This document shows, piece by piece, positions 47,630 through 59,200 of a stretch of 64,000 bases of DNA. The DNA lies in contig OW203762.1 in assembly GCA_934045905.1 (NCBI GenBank), forward strand, positions 28,118,345-28,182,344, read 5' to 3'. How positions within the stretch are numbered: position 1 is the first letter of the stretch; each line of letters starts with the position of its first letter. A model generated the notes under the pieces. It had not been told where the DNA came from and did no database searches. It worked only from the letters and a program-made list of their open reading frames with translations. This DNA is from Leuctra nigra. Taxonomy: Eukaryota > Arthropoda > Insecta > Plecoptera > Leuctridae. The translations under genes were made by a program, and so were the position numbers.

Positions 47630-48034
47630 TTATAAATATTCTCTGTCGGGTGGTGTATCCTTGGCAAATTTGTCTCTAGATCGAGGAAACCACCTGTGTT
47701 TGGTGGTATACGTAATTTTCATAAGTTCTTGACGCACCATTTCTTCAGACTTCAGTCGAAAAACTCCAAACGCTTTCGTACGATCTTGAGCGAGCACGGA
47801 GTTGGTTTCTTCAGTTTGCTCTGGTAAAGGACGTGAGCATTCGTACGGAAATGATTGTTCAGGATGCCAGAAAACAATTGTCGATCCATCGTCTGTAAAG
47901 ACTATACGTTCGGAAGTACTATTCCCTGCTTGCACATTCACAGGGGCACTGCAGCTCAATTTTCGATTTGCCCATTGATTTGACAGACTTGGCCGAGTTG
48001 CAATACATCTAAATCTAAGTAGTTTTAGTGCCAT
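47630..48034 (-). CDS. mRpL42: Mitochondrial ribosomal protein L42
   Basis: A single-exon coding region of 134 residues. It starts MALKLLRFRCIATRPSLSNQ, an Arg-rich mitochondrial presequence. The core has VFTDDGSTIVFWHPEQSFPY, aligning with the SDGRTIVCYHPS..PYEHTKP stretch of human MRPL42, and the C-terminus has the family hallmark TTKHRWFPRSRDK (human TTKHRWYPHGR) near the end. Length matches the family (about 140). It is a component of the mitochondrial large ribosomal subunit. The first ATG (48034) is used; nothing upstream in frame starts with ATG. It is divergent from the SGNH hydrolase gene with under 0.5 kb between them. AATAAA on this strand lies at 47456-47451. Confidence 0.95.
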   Translation of the reverse strand: MALKLLRFRCIATRPSLSNQWANRKLSCSAPVNVQAGNSTSERIVFTDDGSTIVFWHPEQSFPYECSRPLPEQTEETNSVLAQDRTKAFGVFRLKSEEMVRQELMKITYTTKHRWFPRSRDKFAKDTPPDREYL

Positions 48035-48500
48035 TGTAAACAAACAGTACTGCTAATATGGATTACTCTTACGCACTAAAGTAAATGTGCATTGATAACT
48101 GAAGAAACAAATAAATTGAAAGTGATTTAAATAAATTCTATAATATATCTTAGGTTATGTTTTGCTAATGAATGGTTGGTGGTGTGGTTGGCTGGTTGCT
48201 GCAGTAATTGGTGCGCATGCGCGACTTGCTTGACCACTAGCGCAAGTTTTTGCAGGTCCGCCAACACAACAAGTAGCCGCCAAAATACGAAATAGTAATA
48301 GTGTTACAACAATGACGTAGCTCTCAAGTATTATGCTTCACCTATTTCTTGAGTGTTATTTATTTATATTTATTTCTTCATTAATAATGCTATATTTCTA
48401 TTTCGAATTCAAAATTAGACTTTGCATGCTAGAAAATTTATTATTATGTCTATGCCGAAGTAGATTTTGTACCTTAACACATTCTCATTTTATTTTGCAG

Positions 48501-51500
48501 GAGCCTTTAGTTTGCAATGTCCAACTTGTAGGAGATAGCATGCTGCTTCGCCTTAGCCGATACCTGAAAAGAATAAAAATGCCAGCACAATGTAGCTTTC
48601 AAAGTCAAAAAAGGCGGATTGAGGAACAAGGACGAAGATTGTCTCTTGGAAACCGCAATAATTCTATAGGCAATGTTTCCCTGAATGCCTCTACCGATAG
48701 TGATTTTTTGAACACGTCACTTCCAGAAACACCATCCCAAACAGGTATTTTTATCATTGTTGGTTGTTTGTTGGTAAAACCAAAATTAAACGAAACTACA
48801 CGATCTTACTTTCCTTTTATCTTTTCCAGGCAGTTCGAATTGCGTGGTGCCTGTGAGTCTATGTGTTTCCGGACAAACGCTGCATCAACTTAATGAATTG
48901 TTGACAGGTCTTCGACAGAAAACACAGTCCAAGCTGTCGAAACAAGTAGTACTGATGTGTGGAACCAATGACCTTAAGGTTAGAGAACAAATAATCTGTT
49001 TGTGTAATACCTAATTAGAGATGCTGATTAGGGTTGCCAACTGTCCGGAATTTCTCCGGACACTCCGGAATTGGACAACATTGTCCGGATGTCGGAATTA
49101 CCTCATTCCGGACAGCATAATGTCCGGAATTGTTCAATTGTTACATGAAACTAACGTTATAATTCAATAATCAATGATACATCACATCATAACTTTTGCA
49201 AAGTTAGTTTTGTAGGTAGGGTTGGTAGACAGACACCAACTTTAGTTCACTTTTGCCCATTAGTTTCAATTTTTACTGCATATTTATCAATTTCAACTCA
49301 AGGAAATAATGAGACCAATTAATTTTTATAAAGTTAAATTCCAGTCTTTTTGCTATAATTGTAAATAAATTTTCAAAGTTCCCAAATATCAAAATCGCCG
49401 AATATTGTAGTCCAGAACGCATGAAATTGACCCAAATACACTTTCGAAATTCAAAATTTTCCCGGGCCTGTGCGGCCCGGACCCGCATGATGATGGGGGG
49501 CCCTCACACCAGACCCCCCATTGATTTCCTGCGAGATCGTCTTTTCGTACGCATCCGTGTTTCCCCATAATACCGTATTGTGAGAATATTTTATTCCCAG
49601 AGAAATTTAGAACTACATTGTCCGGAATTCAATTCTTGTAAAGTTGGCAACCCTAATGCTGATGCTGATTAGCCAGAATCAAAGAATCCCGATTCTTTGA
49701 ATCAAGTTGGGAATCGTCCCATCCCTAGAAATAATGAACATAATCCTGAAGGTGGCACAGTAAAAACACGGATCTTCCTATTATAGAGGCGAACTCACAT
49801 CGATGTGATGGAAGGACAGATGACGACCATCGTCGAGCAGCTCAAGTCCTATGGATGTGAAGAAGTGATTGTGCTGACCTTGCCGCCAGCACCAGCGCTG
49901 TACACCGCATACGATTTCAACTTACTGTCGAGATTCAATGATTTCATTGAGCACAGACTGAGAGGTATAATAACGCAAGATTTCAGTATATTGGGTCGGA
50001 AATTTACGAAGTGTTGGTTTTTAAGCGAGCGTTACCATAGTGGTAAGAGGGGGGGGGGTAATATCTGTGGGGGACTCTTATGCCACTTGCTCTGTTAATT
50101 TTTTTCTGTTTGTTTATGTATTTGAAATGCCCAGGGCACACCATCCAACCAATCGATCTGAAATTTTGTACACATACTAAATGTCGTAAGAGCGATCTCA
50201 TGTATAGTTTTTGAAGGGGATCGTGTGATTGGTTGAAAATTAAAAATGGAACCGTTTGACCAATCAACTTAAAACTTTGCATGGTCATTCATTAGTAGGG
50301 TTGCCAACCGTCACCATTTGGCGGGACAGTCCCTACTTTCAGACAAAAATCACGCTTCACACCTTGACATCAGGCGTGACAGAAAAATCACGTTTTTCCG
50401 GTAAACTTATGTTTTATGTAAAAAAAATTTAACATTTATGAGAAACAACTTGAAATTACTCAATTCAATATTAAAATGTCCACATTCAGTTTTAAACCGT
50501 TGGTACTACTGCCCCTAGTCCTGTCAGATGTAAAAGGCCACATTGACTACTTGTAGAACTTATGAGCATCAATTTTAAGCATCAAATTGGCGAAATATAT
50601 AGTCCAAAACGCATAGAAATTGACCAAATTGATTTTTGAAATACAAATTTTTCCGGGCCTTGCGGCCCACATCCACGCTTTGCCCCCCCCCCCCCCCCTC
50701 CCCCCATTATAACAGTACTTCTTATCAGGTGTCACACTTTCGGATTTATTTGAAAAAAATTACAACCCTATTCATTAGGCCCGCCGACATTTTAGGTGTT
50801 TTTGAAAATTTTCAGATATCTCTCGAGAACTTTAAGCGTTATTATTTATTTATTTGTTGCAGGTATTGAAGTTATAAGTAATAATATAGTTCTTAACATA
50901 TTACAGGCATTTTATGCATGTTTTAAAAAAATCAAATTTATTCAAAGAAGTTCCAACTTTGACGTATGTCATCATCCGGATTAAACAAACACATGCATGC
51001 ATATGAATTTGCAAGCAAAACGAAAGCTTGCTTATCACTGCGTTTTACAGATCGTTTTTCTAGTAATTAGTATTGTCTTTAAATAATTAATTTTATAATT
51101 ATCTAATCACACTTTTATTTTTAATTTTTTTTTTTTTTTTTTTTTAATAACCAAATAGGATGCTTTTCTCTGGTACTATCTGGTCTTAGACCCAGTGCTT
51201 GGACCCCGTTGTATGTTATGCTCACTTCAGCTTATTTTATGATACAAATTAATTAAGGGCTGTCCACATAAAGTAGTTTTGCGCTGAAGTCCGCTCATTA
51301 TCGATTAAATAAATTGTTTTTCTTGTTATTTTCTTAGGTGTAAGGGCTGTAAACATTTGCAACTTATTCTTCCGAGAACACAATCAAGTTCGTTTGGATA
51401 TGTTTGAGGAGTAAGTTTCTCTTATAGTTTTGTAGTGATCTTTGATTTTGAATAGTAATGATCAATTAATTACTTTATTTTTATAGTACCTATAATCATA

Positions 51501-51669
51501 AAATTTCTGCCATATCAGGTTCATTGGTCCCAGAATTCAACAGCGAAGAGATGGAATCCACTGGAACAACAGAGGAATGCAAATGGTGTATGAACACCTT
51601 TGCCACATTGGGATTTTCGGTGATAATGTGTGGTCCGAACAGTTAAAGGTAAATCGTAGTACCTTGTAA
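48501..51669 (+). CDS. SGNH/GDSL-type hydrolase-like protein
   Basis: Five exons in phase: 48501-48744, 48830-48978, 49787-49964, 51338-51410, 51519-51669, encoding 264 residues from the first acceptor to TAA. Block I is VQLVGDSML (nucleophile Ser13 of GDS); block III is LMCGTNDLK (Asn of GTND, 126-129); block V is RDGIHWN with Asp226 and His229 spaced D-x-x-H. These are the catalytic Ser, Asn, Asp and His of SGNH hydrolases, so activity is plausible; the substrate is unknown. The protein is not recognised as a named orthologue. The DGxHW block also occurs in PC-esterases. The start is uncertain: an ATG at 48333 is open in frame through the first acceptor and would add 56 hydrophobic residues (MLHLFLECYLFIFISSLI...), either a signal anchor or chance reading of an AT-rich intron. 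The 3' end could also be spliced at GTAAAT after SEQLK. Introns 2 and 3 hold two copies of one transposon family. Confidence 0.82.
49029..49655. mobile_element. hAT-like element family B, copy 2
   Basis: TAGGGTTGCCAACTGTCCGG ... GTTGGCAACCCTA with ATGCTGAT on both sides (49021-49028, 49656-49663). The interior is clearly homologous to copy 1. Lies in an SGNH hydrolase intron. Confidence 0.9.
50296..50770. mobile_element. hAT-like element family B, diverged copy 3
   Basis: TAGGGTTGCCAACCGTC ... TTACAACCCTA with TTCATTAG on both sides (50288-50295, 50771-50778). It keeps the CCGGGCCT-GCGGCCC block of copies 1 and 2 but most of the rest differs. It contains a C-run at 50685-50705. Same host gene as copy 2, different intron. 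Confidence 0.8.
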
Positions 51670-51987
51670 TTTGTTCCCGTTTGTTGGAAACAAACAAGAA
51701 GTAATTGTTGAAGAACTAATAGAAGAAGAACTTGATTTTGAAGAATGAATATATAATTTATGTATATTTTATGTTTCATGAAAATCTTCAAATTATTAAT
51801 TAACTTGAGTATATTTTAATATTTTGACTGCCTGTTTTATGTTGTAAGCTCTTTTATCTATGCAAGTACATTTTCGTGAAGACATTTTTTTTGTTTTTTA
51901 AATGTCAATTTTATTATAAATATTTTATGTAATTTGTGTGTACCTACGTAATACGTATACATATGAAGTGTCAATGCATTACTGATG

Positions 51988-51993
51988 AATAAA
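51988..51993 (+). terminator. Poly(A) signal of the SGNH hydrolase gene
   Basis: AATAAA 319 bases after the stop codon, the first canonical signal found in the AT-rich 3' region. Confidence 0.45.
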
Positions 51994-54034
51994 TTTGCAT
52001 TATCCGATTTTGTATCTTCCCGCATTTATTTCTTCATCCTGTTTGTATATTGGTAGTCCTGACAAGATCGATCGAGCTCTTTTCAAACTTTCGTTCGACG
52101 CGAACCTAGCGAAGATCAGTGCAGCTGCAGCGGGCGGTAGGCCTAATTCGATTTTCGGGTTTCTGGCAGCCCAAAGACTACAGAAATCTGAAGGTGTCTT
52201 TGTAATACTGTGATTTGAATAGTTATGTGAGATAAAGCAGATCAAAAAGTACGCGGCTAATATGCAGAGAAGTGGTCAGTATAATCTACTTATAGAATTT
52301 CAAGTGTTTCATAATTACTTATGTTCTAGACAAGGTATTAAATCGCCAATGTCCAGTGTTTTTCATGGCGCCAAATCTGACGTTTTGCAAACAATGAATT
52401 TCTACCTGTTCATACTTGCAGTCTTAAACAGACGCTTATAAAAAGAAATTGTCACACAATTCAGGTCGCCTGAATATCTCTTTTCTCTAAAAAGTTTCCT
52501 TCCATAATTAATTGCTATTTGATTTGGTTTGCTTCCACCTGGTAGGTAATACTTCGATACGAATTTGGTCAGGATGCAATCCCGCATTGAGAATGCAACC
52601 AGGTGCTAACTCAAGGTCGTTGATACTTGTACGTACCAGCAACCAGTTGCATTGTTACAATAAAATAGTTGTGTTTCTCATTATTACGCAGTTTTAATTA
52701 ATATTCTAACAGTGATGTTGGCATGCCTCTTCATAGAATAGGTAGCAATCTCGGAAGCGCCGAGAGAATGTGCTTTGTTGACCTTTTTAAAATACCATGT
52801 CATGTAGGGCCCACAAATGTCAGAAAGAAAGCACCTGGTTGTAATGAATTTGACATTTTGATTCTCGGTTCTGCAGCCAAATAAAAATGATAATTCCTTG
52901 AAATCCAACCAAGTTTCTAAAGTAGAAGCGACACGACAGGCTTGGAAAGTTCATTGACAACAATGAGAGAGCTGTCTTGCCGTGCCGGCCGATATGGTCA
53001 AGTCAAGCTAGCGGCGAATGACTGACGAGACACACAACAACTCCTTGTTGGGAATGTGAAGACCAAACCAAACTGAACGTGGTACACTCCACCCCAACAA
53101 CACCCGGCCATAAATCATAGTTAGACGATTGACGTCCCCCCCTCCCGCCCTATGACAGAATACATCATTGTTTTCTTCGCATAATACCAACAGATGTTCA
53201 GATTTAAATAAATTGAGTGGGCACAAACTAATTTGTAGCAATCTCGGGCGTAGACTTTCTCTGTGTTCGGCTTTGCGTTGTCCGCGACTGTTCGCTATTG
53301 TTTGTTTTTTTCCCACAGAGCAAGATTTCAAATCTCGCTGTAAGTCGTCGTAGAACTGCCGACAGGGACAGACAGATGTAGTTTATTGTCTGGACTGGAC
53401 AAGATCATTGTTTGTGTAGTGATTATAGTGAGTGTCTATCGACCAGTCCGATGGTAGAAGTCAATTCAGAATATCTTAGTACCTACCTACGGGATTCCTC
53501 CTTTTGCAGATACCGACTAAAGGATTTTTATTTTATTCTTGATTTAGCAATCCATTCTATTTTATTGTGGTCACGAGACATGTTAAAAAATAGTTAAATG
53601 TCGTAACACCCCCACATTCGGATACATGAATTAAACCCTTTAATTTCGTACGTCGGCGCTTCCTGATTGTTTCAACTGGAGCTGTTGGTGTTGTTGGTCG
53701 TCCTACATGCCGGGTTGAGTTGTTGTTGTGTTGTCTCCGCTCTTCATTCTCATGCTTGCTGTCGCATGGAGCAGTTGACTTGCGAGTGTTCAAGAGTGTC
53801 AAGAAACTGTGTGTTAGAGCTGGGTGGGATATGTCAACCGATGGTAAGGGAGGCAATTACATTTACATTTTGTTTGTTTTCTAAGTAGTTTACGCCATAT
53901 TTGGACAGACGACGTATTTCTTTTGCTTGCACCTACATCTTTCTATTGTTTTATTTTATACCGTCTGTTCGTTTCGCGGGCGATTAGCACTCGAGTACAG
54001 TCTTGTTGGCTTGTAAAACGGTTGCAAGTAGAAA

Positions 54035-54224
54035 CAGTGGCAGCGCTACGGAAGGGGGGGGGGGGTCAACTGCCACCCAGAAAATACCTTGCCCCCCCCC
54101 CCCCCCTCCCCCCCCCCGGTAAAATACACGATACGATACGATTAATAATTTTTGCCTCCTCAGCTTTTTACCTTGCCCCTGTTCGGTTCTCGCAGCATTT
54201 TTTTTCTTGCGCCGCCCGCCACTG
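54035..54224. mobile_element. Short hAT-like element with G and C homopolymer runs
   Basis: CAGTGGCAGCGCTACGG at the left, CGCCGCCCGCCACTG at the right; flanks AGTAGAAA/AGTAGTCA share five bases. It contains G13 at about 54054 and C-runs at about 54093-54117. Confidence 0.6.
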
Positions 54225-54829
54225 AGTAGTCAAAGTAGGTACACAAAATTGCTGGCTCATAAAAATTCTAATTGTTTTACGTCAGCAATCCAGCCTGCCA
54301 AGTTCAGAATTCTACTGGCTTAGCGTTGACAATTTAAACTCGACAGTTTTTATTAGCGTCCAATGACTTCGTTTTTTGTCTGTCCATGCACATTCCACAC
54401 TATTGCTGTCATGATTTTTGCATGGCAGCTGACATTGTGGTAGAATTTATAGCCGAATGTCTGACGGCTTTTCAGAACATCTGGAACGAGGAGTGTGATT
54501 TTTAATGAGATTCATACACGGGTTGGCATCATTCATATCGCGGTTCGGCGGTTGATAGTTGACTTAATGCACCCTCCCACATTTCAATTAGCGGATGATT
54601 GGTCATGATTATGTAACACGATTTAAGTTTGCAAGACGAATACCTTGTGAATGAGTCATGTCTGGAGCGTAGGTATAATGTAATTTGTAATTATTAGACA
54701 AAACAATTGTAGTAAACGTTGAGTTGTAGGTATGTAAACCAGGCAAATAAACGCAGCGGAATTTATAAACAATGAGTAGCTGTGTAAGGCATGATGAGGG
54801 TGCACAACATTGTAAAAAAAGAGACCAAT

Positions 54830-55000
54830 TGAATCGCTCGCTTCGCTCTGAAATCATTTTTAAAAACACCGGCGGGAAATCCCGCCCTCTTCCGTGACAA
54901 AAGTGCTCTGTGAGCAGGGTGCGTTTTATGCACCTTGCGGCAAACCCGCAAGGTATAGGCAGAGTATGTAGTTTTGGGGGTGCGCGTAGCTAGCTTCACC
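54830..55000. repeat. Cluster of consecutive short hairpins
   Basis: In order: CGCTCGCTTCGCTC, GGCGGGAAATCCCGCC, GGGTGCG...GCACC, CTTGCGGCAAACCCGCAAG, GGGGTGCG...CGCACCC. The GCTTCGCTC motif also appears at 24309 and 42850. Confidence 0.5.
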
Positions 55001-56249
55001 CCGCACCCGCAGTCTCAATCGATCTTCATAGAACCGAGTCTCGAACGGAGGACCGTGACCTCCAGTCACTGATATCTTTCCGATCAAGATAGCGAACTTC
55101 ATCTTCTCAACCTCATTTGCCGGATTTCTCCTCGATCGAACCAGATCACTGTTTATTGACGGTATTATGACAGCGGAGGAATGAGTAACGCCATCTGCTG
55201 CTTCTGTGAGTAACTATATCTACTCTGTTGACTATCGTGTTGCGAATCAAAACATTGGATCAACACGAAAGCGCGTGCTTTCATTTGATTTCTTTGTGTA
55301 CTGTGTGGGCGTTGAGTTGTGAATATATAGCCATTTTTTTAAATCAAAACGCAATACTTCTCCATTTATGTGGAAAATCAATACGTGGACAACGAAAACA
55401 ATGTTCCCATGGTTTCACTACCGAGTTAGAGCGCAAATTACGTCATTTCAAGCTACAAGTACACATGATGAGAGGCCTCAAGCAATTCTACATGATTAAA
55501 TTACTCTAGGTGTACGTGTCTGCTAGTAATATATCACTATCACTTTTTATTTAATTTACTGAGAACTAGAGAATAATTAAATTATACACGCCCTCTCTTC
55601 CTGTCCTCTATATCACTTGTAGGTAATTGAAGTGCGGGATGGCCTTGACATTGTCAATCTGCACGAATAGGATCAAGAGGTCAACACCACAGAGAGGCGA
55701 CACACGAGGATCTTGTTGATTGCAAATGAATCAAACACACTTGACACTGAAGCCTGTAATGAATGTAATGTCCTGATTGTTCTTTACTAACGTGTTTCTC
55801 TTTCTTATCTTGTTTCCGGTAACGTGTGGCTACATCCGATGTTGATATGACATTCTCTTGTGGTGGCCACTAAATCTCTGCAGCAGCAGTAAGTATTTCT
55901 ACACTTATATTCTTACTCACCGCCGCCTCACTGTGAAGTGCAGAGCAATCGGTTCTCACCACTTGAGTGAGGCGACAGTGTCATCTTCTTATCAGTCAAG
56001 GTTTAGTTTATCACTTGTATGCGCTCTCTTTGCAACCTGTTACTTGTGTCGATGATGCCGTAGTTAGTTTTATTCTGTGAATCGTGTTAGTGCTTGTAGA
56101 GTAGACAATTTGTTATAAATAAGCGATTGGTCATCAATTACGGGAAATTCGCACGATATTAGTCATTTTCGTGGATTGTCCGATCGTTTATCAGTACTAG
56201 TGTGAGAGTCGTTGGGAATTTAGTTGTCGAGGGAAGGTGTGGTCGTAAC

Positions 56250-59200
56250 ATGCCGGTGGGACGCGTACCGCCGCCGACAAAACACGTCGTGCGTCGCAAG
56301 GCGTCGACGAGCTCGACGTCGTCCACCTTGTCTCTGGCGTCGGTGGCGTCGGTTGATGAACAGGCGCAGGTAATGAGTGATATACATCGGACTGCTCGGA
56401 AAAGTTCAGCTTTCCTACATTGGCTTGCGGATTTAGTTGCCCTTTCAAGTCCACGCTTTTATATTATCTTGGATATCAATAACAAGTTGGAGTTTTGCTA
56501 ACATAGATCACCTTTCTACATGTAAAGATTAAGCAGAGTCTTCTGAAATAAATCATCATGACCTTCCTTTGTATTATTCATAACTTCAGGTAAAATGCGG
56601 GAGTAATAGGCGGTTGACGATATTGTCAATAAGTCAATTTATCTTATTATTGATGTCCTAGGGCATAAAAGTACTACTGTCTAGGGTAAATCAAAGATTA
56701 ATCGACCTTTATGGTATAATGATATATCATCCTAATCCAATAACTATTTGCTTACTGTGTAATTAGTCTTGCTTACTGTGTCAGTTGTTTCATAATGATA
56801 ATTTCGCTAGCTCAAACTTTTTTTTACTAAGCAGGAAGTAAACCGCTAACAGATGTTGCATATATCTTTTAAGTTTGAAACGCTTTAAATACTAACTAAT
56901 TATTCTCGTCAGCTCTTAGTTGGACTGTTATCTTCTGTTGTCACAATATCTCTCATAAAGCCTAAAGTCGTGTCCCGAGTCATTAGTCGCTTATCCATCC
57001 ATCATTACTTGCGTTCTTTACTCCAAAAGAGTGTATTTTTTATGATGTTGTGTGGAACTCCCCAAGGGTTTTGTCAATTTAGACAAGTGTTTTTGTGTGT
57101 CCGTGACGTAGTTGTTTCTTGTTGATGTTTTGGGAAATGAATCTGCGGGGGCGGGTGAACGAATAGAGGTCAGAGATGGGAACGCATTCGACTTGTTTTC
57201 TACCCGCATTCACTTTGATTTCAGTCGTTTAATTCTTGTTAGCGTGATTCGGCTCCATACAAAGTTGAAAACAATACGCATATAGGAATATTACGTAATA
57301 ACATTTTTTTATATCGAAACATAATTTACTTCCCGTCCCATGTTGCCCTTCAGCCCTTTCTTAAAACTGCCCCTCCCGTTCCCAACCCCTGTCCGTCTTG
57401 AACGTCGGAATGATAATCCAGACATAAATTGTAAATATAAATCAATCGTTAGTACAATAATGAGTTGAATGAGTAATCAGAGTAATGAGGCGGGTGCCAA
57501 ACAGGAAGCACTGATAATGCTGTAATTATGCCGAACATAACTGAAAAATCTGTGCAATCGCACGTACCCCTCCCTGCCCTCCCTCCGCCGCCATGACTGC
57601 GTAATGGTGTGTGAATTACGTGGTAGATGGCGGCAGAGGTCGAAGTATAGATCTGGCCAGCACATGCTCGCACGCCGAGCCCTGACAGCCGACAGAGCGA
57701 GCGAGTGACTGCGTCTGCTGGCGAAGCGGGGGGAGAGAGAGAACATGGTACGACGCCACTTGCCAGATGTGTACTGTGTTTCGCGCCGTTCGCACGTTTG
57801 TTTAGACGCAGCCGGTGAAAGAAACGCGATTTGTTAGATAAACTCTGCGTTTCCGATATCGATTAACTCTCGAGTACATTTGCCGACAGCTAAAAGCCAT
57901 CGGGATCGTTTAGTGGTGGTGTTTCGAGACCGCGAAGTGTCAAAATCGAGTTTCGAAGTAGGCGTGGTCTATTCGAAGAAAGTTTCCAGTGAATCATTGT
58001 GCACATGTCGCTGTGTCCAAGTGGATGAGTGTGTGATGAGTGGACTTGGACCTGCGATGAACCCCACGTCCACGAACGGCGCCGGCAACGGCAGTGTCAC
58101 ATCCGCCCGCAACGGTACACCCACCTCCATGGCCACCCCCGGCTCGTACATGTACACCAGCAGTTCGTCGCTGCTGCGTGGTGAGAAGCAACTGCCACGG
58201 GCCGTGCCGCCCCCGACATTGCCCAAGTACACCTCCAACACGAGTTCGTCGTTCCGTCTGGCGAGTCTAGACAGGCTGGCGCACAGGCACAGACAGTTCG
58301 GACAAGATTCACCGGTTGCCGCGGGGGTTGGGGTCAACAGCGCCGTGCAGAACGGCGGTTCGGGGGCTGACCACGGCAACACAAGTCCACAGATCTCCGG
58401 CCCTGGGGTGAGTTTGCTCTCGATCCTCCCCCCCCCCCCCCCCCCACCCTCGCTTGACCTTCCCCTTACATTACTTCCCGTATCGCCGGGGTGCCGGTAC
58501 GTGACCCCGGCAGGTCAATACCAATCTCGTCAATGCGTGCACAGAAAGATGTGACAGATATGATCGAGTATCTCGGACTTTTATTACTTTTAATATCGTG
58601 ATGGATACCAGTGTCGCATTCTCACAAGCGATCGGGTCAAGTTATCATTTGGAAAGTCATTGACAATAGCAATAGGTATTGCGGACCGAGTGAAGCGACA
58701 AACAAACTGACCCTCAGAGAGATCGAATTGTGGTCTAGACGGCGTCATGCAACTTCTTAATATGCTGTCATCGATTCCTTGTTTATCCTCGCACGCAACA
58801 TGTCAATGTCCTGCTTCAGCTGTTAACTCTATTATTGATGATTGATCAGGTGTAAGACTTTGAGTTGGAACAAAGAGTCAGCTGTGGCCGCCCACGAGGA
58901 CGACGTCGGCCGAATCCGAATCGTCGGATTAGTCGATGTCCTGCTGAGATTTGATCCAAGTATTCTTGCTGCGTTCACTTGGCTCTGCCCGAGTGTGTGG
59001 GCTCACATCCTTGAGTTTGTCTAAAGAAACCCGACAAAAAAACCGGCGGTCATACTGGAGTCTCTGTTTGACTGTGAAGTCTTCGAGCAATGTTCTCCGT
59101 GCGACCTGCCTCAACCACAGCGTCTGTACCGATCGATACCGACTAGCGACTACTCTCGCACCCGAAACCTTTGTACACCCGCCCGTCGCCGATTATCTCG

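Larger units (their letters stand above)
51670..56249. other. Intergenic stretch between the SGNH gene and the septin gene
   Basis: No gene recognised. It contains the short hAT-like element at 54035-54224, a hairpin-rich block at 54830-55000, and a possible degenerate tRNA-like B-box region (minus strand, about 55030-55090). Confidence 0.5.

Noticed and set aside
51680..51748. Acidic reading (EVIVEELIEEELDFEE) just after the SGNH stop
   Set aside because: Out of frame with the terminal exon, and the intron needed to reach it would be about 45 bases with a poor acceptor; kept as a remote possibility only.
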